In this document: one piece after another, positions 24,665-37,024 of the stretch
Position numbering within the stretch: the stretch's first letter is position 1
How the letters are laid out: every line of letters starts with the position of its first letter
Assembly: GCF_030052815.1 (NCBI RefSeq)
Contig: NC_079501.1
Coordinates: 81,287,979 to 81,351,978 of the forward strand
Direction: 5' to 3'
DNA from: Hevea brasiliensis
Lineage: Eukaryota; Streptophyta; Magnoliopsida; Malpighiales; Euphorbiaceae
DNA length: 64,000 nucleotides
Translations under genes and position numbers: made by a program
Notes under the pieces: generated by a model
What the model was told of the DNA's origin: nothing
The model's input: the letters and a program-made list of their open reading frames with translations, nothing else
Database searches by the model: none

Positions 24665-25966
24665 ATGGCTCCTGCAAAGCAATCTGTGAGAAGAATCGGC
24701 TCTTCCTCGAGGCAAAGAGGAGAATCCTCATCTTCTCCACCTCAGCCGCCACCCCAATGCCAAAGAACAAGGGTAGCCTCTCCCCAACTATCTCAACCAA
24801 GCCATCCTCCACCGCAACCCTAACCACAAGCCGCTCCATAACCCAAAATCTCCATTCTTTAGGGATTCTGTGATGATGCCCATAAGGCAATGTGCACCCG
24901 ACTTCACACCCGGAAAATAAGCTCCACCAAATACATGGATTTTCCGCTGTTGGAGCAAATTGGGCTGCAGAATAAAATCAATGGGCTATTCGATAGCATC
25001 GGGTGGACAAGGTTCGCCCAACTCCAATTTCCAGCATACCGGGACACCACACGAGAGTTTTTAGGCAGTTTCAAGGCCACCTTATGGCCTACCGATAGGG
25101 AGGATAGGGGCAGTATTGAATTTTGCCTCCTTGGTGTCAACCGGGTGATGAACATAGATGAGTTCAATGCCATCTTCAGCTTTGATAGCGCTAGGCACTA
25201 GGAGATCCCTAGGAACCGCATGCTCTATAACAGCATCAACTTCTGGAGTTCCATTGCCCCGAACACGGAACCATATAACTCCAGCAAGTCCAAATCCACG
25301 GGCATCACAAGTCCAGGCCTGCGCTACATGCATCAGTTCGCCGCCCACACCATTATGGGCTGTGGCGGCAGCCTTGGCGTTGTAAACGCCAACTAGCTAT
25401 TCTTCTTATGGTGTATGGTCACCGGACACCACTGCAGCACCAGCTTCTTTTTGTGCAACCATCTCTGCCGCCTCTGTCATCAGTCTACCGGGCACATCAT
25501 GCTTGGTGGCCTTGTCATAACCATTGCCCTCCACTTCGGCTTCGTTCCAGGACATCACAGGCTGCGCTTTGTCACTAGAACGTCAAGAATAGTTCAAACC
25601 ATCTGCATATCCATGCGGATATGTAAGAAGGTGGGCAACACCTGCTACTTGCTGGATGCCAAAGGGAATGCCATACCTCGGAGAGACGAAGCACGAGAAG
25701 GACCTAGCGAGACTTCGCAGCCTCAAGAAGAAGGCCAAGAGCGGATGTTCCAAGAGTCCCCTGTTCGAGTGCCTCCATACACACCACCACCAATAGATCT
25801 GGTCCTCGTATACCTATAGCGCATAGAGACCACCATATACAGCAGAATGCGAGCAATCGAGGACAGCCTCCAGGAAGCCCATAACAAATTGGACATGCTA
25901 ATGGAGAAACTAGATGATGAGGAGGAGGAGCCAGCATCGCTATCATTATCATCAGAGACCTTTTAG
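24665..25966 (+). pseudogene. Athila ORF-1/env-like third frame (broken)
   Basis: One frame of about 433 codons from ATG 24665 to a stop at about 25964, closed inside by at least six stops (near 24821, 24839, 24860, 25199, 25394 and 25817). It starts with a Ser/Arg/Pro-rich segment. The middle part (RKISSTKYMDFPLLEQIGLQ, then GWTRFAQLQFPAYRDTTREF) resembles the Arabidopsis retrotransposon ORF-1 domain of Athila elements. The end is acidic and helical (NKLDMLMEKLDDEEEE). The protein's role is not established. It sits where retroviruses carry env, but I see no signal peptide or fusion segment. Lack of frameshifts, compared with pol, suggests it decayed by point changes only. Confidence 0.8.
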
Positions 25967-27571
25967 AGCTAGGACTATAGGATAGAATCTTTATTGTAAT
26001 ATCTTACATGCCTTATTCCTAAGTTGCAATCATAGGTCTCTTTTATATGCTTAATGTCCAAACTTTTTAATACCTAATAAATAATATGCCTCCTTATAAT
26101 CTTTGTACATTTTCTCTGATTTTGCATATTATTTTAACATTGAGGACAATGTCTGGTTTGAGTTTGGGGGGGATACAAGTGCATTGCATATCATTACATT
26201 TGTATATCATTACATGCACATCATTACATGCACATCATTACATTGTTTAAATTCAGCTACATTATTCTTGTGTATCAAAATTTTTGAAAATTTTTGAAAA
26301 ATTTTGGACTTTAAATTATGAAACTTAGCACTATAACCAATTTCTAGTAAGCTAATAAGTGGACTCCACGGGATAGAGGAATGAACGTATCTAGATAGGT
26401 AAAAAGGGATTCTAACATGTTGTTTGTGAAGAAACTAATCTCTTTAATGGAACTAGACTAGTTAAATCTCTTCATAACTATTAATTTATCATATTGAACA
26501 ATTTTTGAAATACAAGCAAACCTAAAAAATGCCTCACTAGCTCTAGAACATATCTCTTGGACCTATCAAGGGGAAATCCTAGCATATGCTTGATGAAAAA
26601 ATGATTAAGGCATTCTTTGCTATAGCCTTACTAAGCCTTAGCCAACCCTAATTAAAATGTATATCCCTTGTAGCCAACTTGAAGCCTATATTTATCCCCT
26701 AAAATTTATTGCTTACCCATGTTATTTTCTTAGCCCCTAACCTAAACACCTACCATACACTTTTGAGGAAGCAAAATGCATAAGTAAATAGCATATTAAG
26801 TGTAAAAAAAAAAGAAAATGAAGAGAGGATGTAGAACTCAAGAAAGAGTGCAAGTGTGCAATTGAAATCAAAGAAAAATTTGCCTTTCCATTCAACAAAA
26901 GCAATGAGTTTAGGGGAGAGGACAAAAGGGACATAAGAAAAAAAAAAAAAAAGAGAAGAAGTCCCAAGATAAGTATCATGGAAGCATGCTTGGCACTATA
27001 AAAAATCAAAAGCCCCTCTTCTCCATACAAAATATGTATAAAACAAACTTCGTATACTTGGTATTTTATGCATACATGTTATCCTCATATTTGCATTTCC
27101 TAAAAACCTTTCATTGGCAACCAAGTCATTATCCCCTTAGCCCTTTTACAACCCTTTCTAAATACCTTTTGATCTTTTGAAAAGTGCATGCTGTATTAGT
27201 GGAGATAGAAAATTAAGATATGCCTATGGAGTTGGAATTGAGTCTCTTCATCACAATTACTCACAATAGGGGCAAATTTGGGGGAGTTAGTTTTTCTCAA
27301 ATCTATCCCAATAAAATAGATTATTTGTGGCTTATTAATGGTCTTGTATAGAGAAATAATTAGTTGAATTACCATGAATGAGGTAAAGTTTGAAATAGGC
27401 AGCTAATAGAACCCTTATGCCTTGAAAGAGGGAAATTGGTATGAAAGTTGGAGGAGTTCAATTCTATGCTTATTAAATTATTGGTTATATTCCTAAGTAT
27501 CCCCTAAAATGTGTTTTAAAATAGAGTTTTGCTTTGCTTGAGGACAAGCAAAAGTTTAAGTTTTGGGTATT
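25967..27571 (+). other. Athila 3' untranslated region with PPT-like sites
   Basis: No gene. A G-rich tract at about 26158-26172 (TTTGAGTTTGGGGGGGA) resembles a polypurine tract. It is followed at 26185-26245 by tandem CATCATTACATG-type repeats. The terminal segment GAGGACAAGCAAAAGTTTAAG lies just before the 3' LTR and is the likely primer region for plus-strand synthesis, though its G-run is interrupted (TTTTGGG). Confidence 0.7.
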
Positions 27572-29208
27572 TGATACACTTGAATTGTATAGATGTTTTT
27601 AAGCACTTTTGTATACTATCTCATAGCATTTAGACAAATATTTTCATGCATAGTAGTTGATTTCATTAGTTTTTGTAATTTCTATTGTCAAGCCCTTAAT
27701 TCCATGTTTTTTGCATCATTTCAGGTGTTTGGGTGAAGCCTCACAGTATAGGAGTGTAAAAGGAAGCTTGGAGAGGTCAAGAGACTGAGTATTGCTGCTG
27801 ACACAAAGTGCACGGGTTGTGTAAGCCAAGCCCCAGACTCGTGTAACCTTCTGCCATAAGAAAGCTAGATAGCCAATTGAGAAACAAAAGTACACGGGTC
27901 GTGTAATTAGACCCGTGTAATCTGCAGGGACCCGTGTAAGTCTTTGCGCTTGAAGAACCTTATGGGAACAAAAGTACACGGCCCGTGTAACCAGGCCCGT
28001 GTAGTTGGCGCAAACTCGTGTAACTCTCAATGCCAATGCAAGACTCCGCAGTTCCACTCTAGCAAGTTACATGGCCCTGGGCCGTGTAATGACACACGGG
28101 CCGTGTACTATGTGGAAGCCAGTTTTATAACTCGAATTCCCGCTCTTGTTTTCTGATTCAAATGAGACTCCTAAAGCCTTTTGGACTCAAAATGACCTAA
28201 CCCTAGAGCAACCATTATAAATAGAAGAGAAAAGAGAAAACATCAGAAAAAGGGGCTCTCTTTTATCTTTTGACAGCACTTTTGAGGAGTTTTGAAGGAG
28301 AGAAATCCACACTTTGCACTCTCTCCAGCCATCTCGAGGAGAGAAACATCAGTACCAAAAGGAGTTTTCCAGCTGAAGCTCCATAAGATCAAAACTGCAA
28401 ACTCTCTTCGGTTCCTTCATTTCATCTCCCTAGATAGATTTTTATTATTTTATTTCTTCTACATGATTTTCTTTTTACTATTTTTACCTTTTATCATGAT
28501 GTTTGCTGAACTCACCATGAGTGAGTAGTTTTCTTATTCTGGATTTGGGAGAGTAATGCTTGTAATTATTATCATAGATGAACACTAAGTTTTATTTATT
28601 GGATGTGAGATTCGTTCCTTGATTTAATTTCTTGTGATCTTAATGCATGCTATGTGTTGGTACCCACTTAGCCATGATTGTAGATGTTAATTGAAGGTCT
28701 AAAAGGTGAAGATTAATATTAGAAAATCAAGATCTTGAACCTAGGAATTCTGACCTAGACATAGGCTGATACCTTTGTAGAACTTCAAAATTCATCAAAG
28801 ATCTTAAAGGATTTTAATTAATTTGATCACCACGAAAGTTGGGTTTGAGTTAATTAGAATACACCCTAGGTGCCTTGAGAGAGGATTTAGGATAACTTAG
28901 GACTTATTTCCATTAAGAAAAACGATCCTTAATTCTGTAAATAAACGAGATAACATCCCTAGTAAGATTCAAGTGTGAAATCTTAATTCTAGAATTGTTT
29001 CAAATAAATCATTTCGTTTTAAGTTTACCATTCTAGTGTTTAAGGTTAACAAACTTCATTCCCTAAGTATTTGATAGCCTAGACAGTCAAAATTACTGTG
29101 TATATTGGTACTTACTAATCAAATTCCTTGTGGGAATGATACTCTACTCATCACTTTATTAGTTGTTAGCGATCCATGCACTTGCGGGGTTGTAAAGCCA
29201 TCGAAACA
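27572..29208 (+). repeat. 3' LTR of the Athila element
   Basis: A direct copy of 15573-17217, starting TGATACACTTGAATT and ending AAACA before target copy CATAT. It keeps the palindrome cluster (about 27804-28113) and TATAAATA at 28216-28223. Relative to the 5' LTR it lacks a short stretch (TCTGCCGGGCACAAGC region) and has scattered substitutions. Confidence 0.93.
27804..28113. promoter_or_regulatory. TACACGG palindrome cluster in the 3' LTR
   Basis: The same array of paired TACACGG/CCGTGTA half-sites as in the 5' LTR, including TACACGGCCCGTGTA and ACACGGGCCGTGTA. Several half-sites carry single changes relative to the 5' copy. Confidence 0.7.
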
Positions 29209-29447
29209 CATATGTTGACAGAATTGACTTAGGTAATTCATACCATGTTATATCAAAGTTATAGAGACATAGGAATATCTAAAGTGTTATTATATTGATA
29301 GAATTAGGAAAATTTATGTTTGATATAATCAAATGGATCACAAGAATATATATTTTATAACTAAGGTAAAAAGTTGCTTACAATTAGGATATAAAGTATA
29401 CCAACTAATTCTAACCTCGAGTTGGATAGAGTCAATGATTTGTTGGC

Positions 29448-30050
29448 CCAAACTAGCCCCCCTTATGCTGGACAGAAATGGGTGAAGAAAAAGTAGTGGG
29501 CCCAGACTTGGTGAGGCAAACTAAGGAAAAAGTGAAACTCGTCAAAGACAATTTGAAAGTCGCCTCAGACAGACAGAAGTCATATGCCGACCTGAGGAGA
29601 AAAGATATAGAGTATAAGGTTGGCGATAAGGTGTTTCTCAAGGTATCACCTTGGAAGAAAGTGCTAAGATTTGGTAAGAAGTGTAAGTTAAGCCCCAGGA
29701 TTATTGGTCCTTACGATGTCATTAAACGTGTGGGTTCAGTAGCCTATAGGCTAGCTTTACCACCCGAGCTGGACAAGATTCACAATGTGTTCCATGTGTC
29801 GATGCTCAGGAGATACAGATCAGATCCTTTAAATGTCATTTCAGCAGAGGAGATAATTGTACAACCTGATTTGATATATGAAGAAGAACCAGTCAGAATC
29901 TTGGCACGGGAAGTGAAAGAACTCAGAAACAAGAGGATCCCATTAGTGAAAGTCTTGTGGAGACACTACAACATAGAAGAAGTGACATGGGAGAGTAAGG
30001 AGATGATGAGGCAACAATTCCCTCAGCTCTTTACATCAGATAAATTTTGA
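29448..30050 (+). pseudogene. Chromovirus (Ty3/Gypsy) integrase C-terminus with chromodomain, truncated
   Basis: The segment begins inside the integrase at LCWTE and stays open for about 190 codons to a stop at 30048. Visible blocks are RQKSYADLRRKDIEY, VGDKVFLKVSPWKK, KLSPRIIGPYDVI and IHNVFHVSMLRRY. A chromodomain-like end follows (VKVLWRHYNIEEVTWE), as in the Tekay/Del chromovirus clade, where it guides insertion to marked chromatin. Everything upstream of this part of pol is missing. The sequence between the Athila target site (29213) and 29448 is unassigned. A purine-rich tract and the 3' LTR follow directly. The same family occurs reversed at 61046-62400. Confidence 0.9.
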
Positions 30051-30080
30051 GGATGAAATTTTTATTTAGAGGGGAAGAAT

Positions 30081-30526
30081 TGTAACACCCTCATCGTAGG
30101 TAGTCCATACATTCTACTGTTCTGACGACTAATGTCTGTTCGGACAGTTAGAATGTCTGGAACTACACTTAAACTATAGTTAGGAGACATAAATTGATGG
30201 AATAAATGTTAAGAAAACATAAAAAAAATTTAGAGAAAATAAAAATTTAAGAGAATTTATTAATTGGTACAAAAAAATAATAACTCGATGAGCACCACGA
30301 AGGGCATTTTGATCATTTTACTTTAAGAGGTGAATTTTGTCCTAAATATCAAATTAAAATTTGAGAGAATTAAAATAATTAAAATAAATTAAAATTATAA
30401 ATTTATTAGTGGAAAATGAGAAAAGAAAGAAGAAGAGAAAAGAAAAAAGAAAAGAAATCAAAGAAAAAGAAGATAAAATGATATTGTGACATTTTAAAAA
30501 TTATAGTACAATAAATAAATAAATAA

Positions 30527-30559
<33 letters not shown>

Positions 30560-33500
30560 TAAGGGACAAAAGCCACCAACCACAAGTCTTCTTCTCCACT
30601 TCATCTCTTCTCTCTATAAATGGCCGGCTGCCTTGGTCCTTCTTCCACCATTTTTGTCAAGCTTTGAGCTTGAGTTCCTCTTCATTCACTCACCAAACCC
30701 TTAGCTATCTTCATTAAAAATTTAACCCATACCATAAGGAAGCTTTAGGTACCTATAAGAAGAAAGAAAGTTGAAGTTTTAGAAAGTTTACCAGTTGGGT
30801 CGCAAGAGGTTAGTGCTTTTATTCCTTCCTTCATCTTTTAATCCTTGAAAATGGCTTGAGATAAGTAGAAATTTTAAGAAATTAAAAAGAAACTCATGAA
30901 CCCATGATGTCACCATTTTCGGTAGCCAAGAAATTGGTTGGGCTTTGATGTGTTCAAAAGATGTAAATGAGTTTAAAGATAATGATTGATATGAGTATAT
31001 GTATGAGAAGTGAAAGGGATTCAATTGATTGAGTTTGAAATTTGAAATTAGGGTTTGTATACATGAATTGAGGATTTTGTCTTTGCTTGAGATTTGACCT
31101 AATTGAGATGAAATTGTTGCTTATAGAAGTGCTATGTATGCTAATTGAAGTAAGGAAGTTGTAGGAAATTGAAAAAAATTTGGGAGTGCTTTTTATGTAG
31201 ATTTGGGACTCATTGAGTCCAGCTTGAGTTTTGAGCCATAATTGAATGTGTGTTGCTCCAATTGGTATGAGGCCAATTGAAGGTGAAATGAGACCTAAAA
31301 CACTCCATTTTTCATGAAGAAACTATGCCCAAATTCTGTCCAAAACTTGACCTAAACGCTGTCTCAATCCGGATGACCCTGCACAAAACCCAGAAAATGA
31401 CCAAATGAACAGTACGTATTCATTTGGTCATAACTCCCTCTATACTGGTCCAAATGACCTGAATTTTATACCATTGGAAAGATTAGACATAGGACTACAA
31501 TTTTCATGACTACAGAACTTTGAAATGCCTTAAACCAAACCAAATTGCTAGCCCAAGTTAGGTCACAAAACTGTCTAGAACTAGATTGTCCAAAAATTGT
31601 TGGACATAAACTTAACCTACCAGTTTTGGAAAAATGGCCATAACTTGGTCTATGAGAATTCAAATGTAATGAAGCCAGTGGAAAATTTTCCATAAGACAC
31701 AAATCTACAAAATTGGTATTTTGACCAAAACCCAGAAATTAAGAGAACTAGGTCAAATTGCTAGAACAATTCAATACATCAAAACCTAAAATCTGACCAA
31801 ACTTCATTTGACCCCAGAACAGTCTTTTAGTCATATCTCTCACTAGAAAACTCCAATTGAGATGAGCCATATCTTTCTAGAAACCTAAGAAATAGGGATC
31901 TAACTTTGTCCTAAAAACCTTTCTCAAATTATGAATGTAAGAACCTTAAAAGTTCACTCGCAGTTATTGACCTGAACTGAAATCTTGCTGGCACAGGGTA
32001 TAGGAGTCCAGGCTAGTAAATTGGCTCTAAATAATTTCACAAAACTTGAAAAATTGTGATTAAAAATTCTAAATGAGCACAAGACATAGGGCAACAATTT
32101 CTATGAAGATCACTATGCCTAAAGGTGACTACAACATGTTCCATTAATTAGGTAAACTCTAAGTCCAAAAGCTGTCTAGTTAAGGAACCAGAATCTAGAA
32201 ATGAATCAGTTATGGTTATCCGACCATAACTTGAGTTCTAAAAATCTATTTGACATGATTCAAAAGTGAAAATAAAGACAAGACATAGAGGAATAACTTC
32301 CATGAGGGAAGTGTGGCCAAACAGTGGCTACAAACTTATCAAATAGATAGGAAAAAGTAATACACAAAAACTGAACCTAAACAAAGGTTCATGAGATAAA
32401 TTATCTTATGGTAGGAATTTAACCCCAAGAAGCCATTAAACATTAAATCACATGAAAGGGGTATGTGAGACCTATTTTCCCACTATAAAGTGACATGAAC
32501 ATTTCAAATAAATAAGTAATAATGTTTACTTACCTATAGTATACCTAGACTTATTTATTTAATTTGGATCAATTGATATACCAATTAGGGACTACAGATA
32601 GCAGTACTACCCATAAGAATAATCATTAACAGATAAAATCTGTTTGACATTATTGTTCTACAGGCTTTATGTTTGCCCATTGGCCATTGTGCCTAATATT
32701 ATATCTGGCTTAAATGTCTGCCCGTAAGCTTCATGCCTGACATGACCGATGTATACTGGATAGACATATGGCTGTCTAACTAGTATACTCCCGTATATCC
32801 ATCTTTTATAATTTGTTATAGGTTTCTTGGGCATTGATAAAAATTAATTAAGACTTAATATATAATAAGTAAACAGAAAAGATCCCGATAATTTTAATTG
32901 TTTCCAAAATGCAATAAAAATGTAAAATACTTAAAAATTATGAATTGCCATATAGAATTATTATTTCAATTGTTTAGTTATTGTTATTATAAATTATGCA
33001 CCACTAAGCGTTATGCTTAATGCGTTGGTTTTCCATCGCGTAGGTACTAGAGACTAGTCCCAGTAGCCACAGCTGCAGCAACAGTAGTGCTCATACAGAG
33101 GCCGATCAGATTTGTTAGTGTCTACTAGTCAACTCGACAGTTGTAATTTTGTTGGTAGGGCCCATGTATGTCTAGATTTTATCTTTTTGCTCATTGTACA
33201 TAAACACATGATGTATTTTATTTTGGATTGTAATTAAACTTTGAGATTGTAAGTAAACTTGTAAATTATTGTCTATGAATTTCTATATGAATACAATAAA
33301 TGATAACTTTTAAGATCTCATAAATAATTATGAATGATATGATACAATAGAATATGATATAGAAAAGTGTGAAATGAATATGAACATGTCAACAGGTAAC
33401 TAGTGGAACTCGTTAGATGCTATCAAAACAGATGAGGCTCTGTTCGGGTTTTTATAAAAAAAAAAAAATTTCTACACATGAATTACCTATTTTAAATGAT

Positions 33501-33606
33501 ATAAAAAAAATTTTAGAATGGAAATGATAAGACAAGATAGGGTACTCCGGCACCGAATGTGGCATTTCTTGCTCGGCTATACAGTAGACGGGTAAAGGGC
33601 GTCACA
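30081..33606 (+). repeat. 3' LTR of the truncated chromovirus (3.5 kb)
   Basis: It starts TGTAACACCCTCATCG after the PPT-like AGAGGGGAAGAAT and ends GGGCGTCACA. The end is preceded by CTCCGGCACCGAATGTGGCA, the family's conserved 3' motif. It carries an (AC)n microsatellite near 30537-30560. The region 31080-32400 is rich in short diverged repeats of the type CCATAACTTG/CCAAATGA. ORFs in it are incidental. It directly abuts the CACTA element at 33607. The 5' LTR is absent, so no target duplication can be checked. Confidence 0.88.
30526..30560. repeat. (AT)n(AC)n microsatellite
   Basis: A short ATAT tract runs into about a dozen AC dinucleotides inside the chromovirus LTR. Confidence 0.9.
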
Positions 33607-34170
33607 AATATACAAAATTTAGTCGGTAATTTTGTTACCAAACTTTATAGTAGAATGAAAGTTAGCTATTATTTACCAACTAGGCGTTAGTCGGTAATTA
33701 CCTACTAATAATATAGTCGGTAATATGCAAATTTTAGTCGGTAAGTATCTACGAATTATATAGTTGATAATATGCAAAATTTAATCGATAAGGAAACGGC
33801 GTTACTTATTATTTACTAACTTAAACGTAGTTAGTAATTCCTGACTAAATATTTAATATTACCAACTATAATTTATTTAATCATAAATTATCAATTATAT
33901 TTTAATTTTAGAAAATATTACCAAATAAACACATTAGTCAGTAATATTTTGAATTATTTAAAATTTATTTACCTACAAAAGGGATAGTAGCCAAATTTTG
34001 TACATTTTTTTAAATTATATATAATTTGAAAATTAGTAACCGCAAAATATTTTGATTGGTATGTTTTTTGTTTAATTAATTACTTATTATTTTTTATATT
34101 TTTTTTAAAATTTTAAATTTTAAAATATTTTATAATTTTTTTTTAAATTTTAAAATATTTTATAATTAAT
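33607..34170. repeat. Left subterminal repeat field of the CACTA element
   Basis: Several copies of TTAGTCGGTAATTACCTACT-like units at irregular 30-60-bp intervals. They are in the same orientation as the field at the other end of the element. The outermost terminus is cut off by the neighbouring LTR. Confidence 0.7.
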
Positions 34171-34299
34171 TTAAAATTTAACAAATAATAATAAAATCAA
34201 CAATAAAAATAATTACTAAGTATACCAAATTAAATATAAAATTCATATGTGTAAAATAAAGCACACTAAAGTCAAATATAAAATTTAAAACCCACAATT

Positions 34300-37024
34300 T
34301 TATGGAGATGGAGGTATTGGTAGGCCTCTGACTAGTCTCATCACCTCCTCCATCATAGAGCTTCTCATACATTTCATGTTCGTCTCCATTTGTAACTTTA
34401 GTTTATCTATACGATCTGTCATAGCTTATCTCTCATCCTCAAGCTTTTTCTCCAACACTTGTATTCATTGTTGTAAAGCAGCATTCTAATTAGAGTTTGA
34501 TGTAGATGTCCGACTTGAAGATGCTCCAACTGAAAGGTAAAAGGTAGATGATTCATATCTAAGACCATACAACTTTTGTTTCTTCTCACCGCCTCTGACA
34601 ACATCCAAGTAAAGTTAGTTCTCATCGATGTTGTCAAGTGTGGTTTGTGTTAGCTCCGCCCTCTTAGCTACTATAGCATCTGATATGTAATAAAAAATGA
34701 AAATCTATTATAATTCATTCATCATATAATACAATAAAAAAATAATTGGGGTTAAATAAATAAAAGTGTACTGTACATGTATCTTCCTAGATTTTTAGTC
34801 CACAAAAGCCTTCTTGTCATGTTTTCGAGTGTGAGTGTGGATAAACAACTCAGTCAGAGTTGGCTTTCAACCCAATTCTTTTCCTTGAACAAAAGATGAA
34901 TAGTTTTCATAAACTATTATTGCATGTATATATATATAATAAATTATTGAAATTTATTATGAAATTAAAATAAAAAATGATAGAGTTTCCCCTATATTTT
35001 GACATTTTCCTTGTTAAAAATCAATAAAAATCTCACAACTCAATCACACAACAATTATTATGAAATTAAAATAAAAATGGATAGAGTTTTTCCTATATTT
35101 TGACATCTTACCCTATCAGAAATCAACAAAAATCTCACAATTCAATCACACAACAATTCACAATAATTTTCATGATAATTTCATCACAATTCCATCATAT
35201 TTCTATCAGCAATCATATATGCCTATGTCCTCACACACACACACACACACACACATACACACATATATATATATATCAACTAAGTTTAAATTATGATATA
35301 ATAATGAATTTGTGATTTGTTTCTATGAAAATACTTATCAATTTATCTGACCATTCAGCATATATTATGGATCCGCCTATGTGGGTAGATGATCCAAGAG
35401 CATTTGTAGCAGCATTGTGGCAATTTCTAGAATATGGCTCTGATCGCTGAATGACCTCGGGGTCATTCTAATATTGTTCAAATTTTCCCCAAGTTTCTTC
35501 AAAAATATACGAGGGCTTTTTCCTAGAATCTTTTAAATTTGTCATCATGACCTTGTAGCATTCCGCTGCCTTTAATCTCCATGCATCCTTTATCCTTGCT
35601 TCATTAGAGGAATCCCAAAAGTATTTTTTCCAGAGAAAAGAAGAATATATATTTTTAATGATTAATGTATATTCAAATATGAAACAACATAAAAAAAAAA
35701 ATTATTGTTCCTTAAGCAACCCAAGAGGAGGGTGAATTGGATACTAATTAAAATTTTTGGAGGCTAAAAGAGATTAATGAAAAAATATACACAAGGAAGA
35801 GAGAAAGGAAAGAAGGTGAACACAAAGATTTATAGACGTTCGACTATCCTAAACCTAGGTCCTCTCCTCAAGACCCTCCTTGAGAGTTAACTCTACTAAA
35901 CTTTCTTCTTTAGGTGAAGAACAAACCCCTTACAAGCTATAAGAGCAAACCCTTCCTCTTTTATAAATTCCTTTTCACACAAGAATAACTTAATACTCTA
36001 GCACACTCTAAATACAATAAATACACTTAACAACTTTGATCTCACTCTCAAAACACAATAAATACAGCTTAACAATAAGCTCTCAAGAAATCAATTGAAA
36101 TGGCTCAAGTTCTTGATAAAGAAAGTAGGAAAAAGCTTTGAAACTCAATAAATTTTCAAATAGCCAGTTATTGTAACTTTCTTCTAGTAAAAAATAGTCT
36201 TTATATATAGTTTTGGTAAGAAATAGCCATTCAGGGTATATTAAATGCAAATATAGCCATTCAACCAGTTAAAACACCATTTTACCAAGTTGTAGAAATT
36301 CAGGTTCGATTGCCGAAGTCCCTTGCTTCAACTGCCGAAAGTTAGGGAGCCAAAAACATAAGTTTAAAAACTTAACTTCAGGTGCCAAAGTCCCTTACTT
36401 TTGTTGTCGAAGTCCTCTTTGGACTGAAGAATACAAAAACTTAGAAAAACTCAAAACTTTTTGTCCCAAACCCAAATTTTCAATCCTTTTGAATCATTGA
36501 GAAGCTAATTCAATAAACTTTTCAACAAAAACATTGTCAAAAACAAATTTTGCATTTCTAAAAAATGAAATTTTCATTTTACTCCCCATTGGTTAAGAAA
36601 TAGGTAAAAATAAAAACCCTAAGAGATTTTGGAAATATCTAAACTTAAGTCAATATAATCAACTAATTGAGATTCACAAAGTATAAAGAAAATAAAAATT
36701 ACATTATAGAGTCTCTCATGATCTTACTTCAATTCCTTGCTCTCATTCAATCTTGATTTTAAACCAATTTCATAATTTTGAATTTAGGATCTACAATCTT
36801 AACACAACTACTTTCAAGATAGATTAGTAGCACACTAATTGTTTATTATCATCAAAACATGGATTAAAACCCCTAGGTCCAATAAAAATGATGTTACCTT
36901 AAATTCTTCCTAGTAAAAATCTTTTATCTCTTGAGAGATAGCCTTCCAGTTGACGTCATTAAGGTCGATACGCTGCTTAAAAGTATTTGTGATCACACGA
37001 GCACACCTAGAACCATTCGATAGC
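34300..37024 (-). pseudogene. CACTA-encoded Transposase_24-like gene, exons with stops
   Basis: Exon-like blocks on the minus strand are 37024-36898, about 35640-35372, about 34888-34777 and 34679-34300. They encode, in order, WKAISQEIKDFY, ARIKDAWRLKAAECYKVM with SYIFEETWGKF, TELFIHTHTRKHDKKAF, and LYLDVVRG with a C-terminal coiled coil (LEKKLEDER; IDKLKLQMETNMKCMRSSMM). This order and these motifs are those of the plant Transposase_24 family found in En/Spm-type elements, thought to bind transposon DNA. At least eight in-frame stops occur, each one transition away from a Gln, Arg or Trp codon that would fit the family. The first block ends at a good donor (AAG/GTAACA). The next acceptor is not clear. 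No upstream exon was identified with confidence. Confidence 0.75.
35705..36885. mobile_element. Unclassified repeat inserted in the CACTA gene
   Basis: It begins near CAACCCAAGAGGAGGGTGAA and ends near TTATCATCAAAACATGGATT followed by AAAACCCCTAGGTC. The leader includes AGACGTTCGACTATCCTAAA and CTCCTCAAGACCCTCC. This start and end layout is that of a family common in dicot genomes, whose class I cannot assign from sequence alone. It separates two exon blocks of the CACTA gene. No ORF is supported. Confidence 0.5.

Larger units (their letters stand above)
15573..29208 (+). mobile_element. Full-length Athila-type Ty3/Gypsy retrotransposon (decayed)
   Basis: A 13.6-kb element bounded by two direct LTRs that begin TGATACACTTGAATT and by the 5-bp target duplication CATAT (15568-15572 and 29209-29213). 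Order of parts: 5' LTR, tRNA-Asp-type PBS, gag, protease, reverse transcriptase, RNase H, integrase, a long leader with palindromes and a TATA box, an Athila ORF-1/env-like frame, a G-rich PPT-like site, an untranslated stretch, the terminal PPT-like segment and the 3' LTR. The PBS and third frame place it in the Athila lineage. All frames are broken by stops, frameshifts and small deletions, so it cannot mobilise itself. A foreign 1.2-kb solo LTR (19845-21032) is nested in pol. The first 180 bp of the two LTRs differ at about ten positions by eye, so the insertion is not recent. Confidence 0.95.

Noticed and set aside
31466..31702. Minus-strand frame in the chromovirus LTR
   Set aside because: It lies in non-coding LTR sequence made of diverged short repeats.
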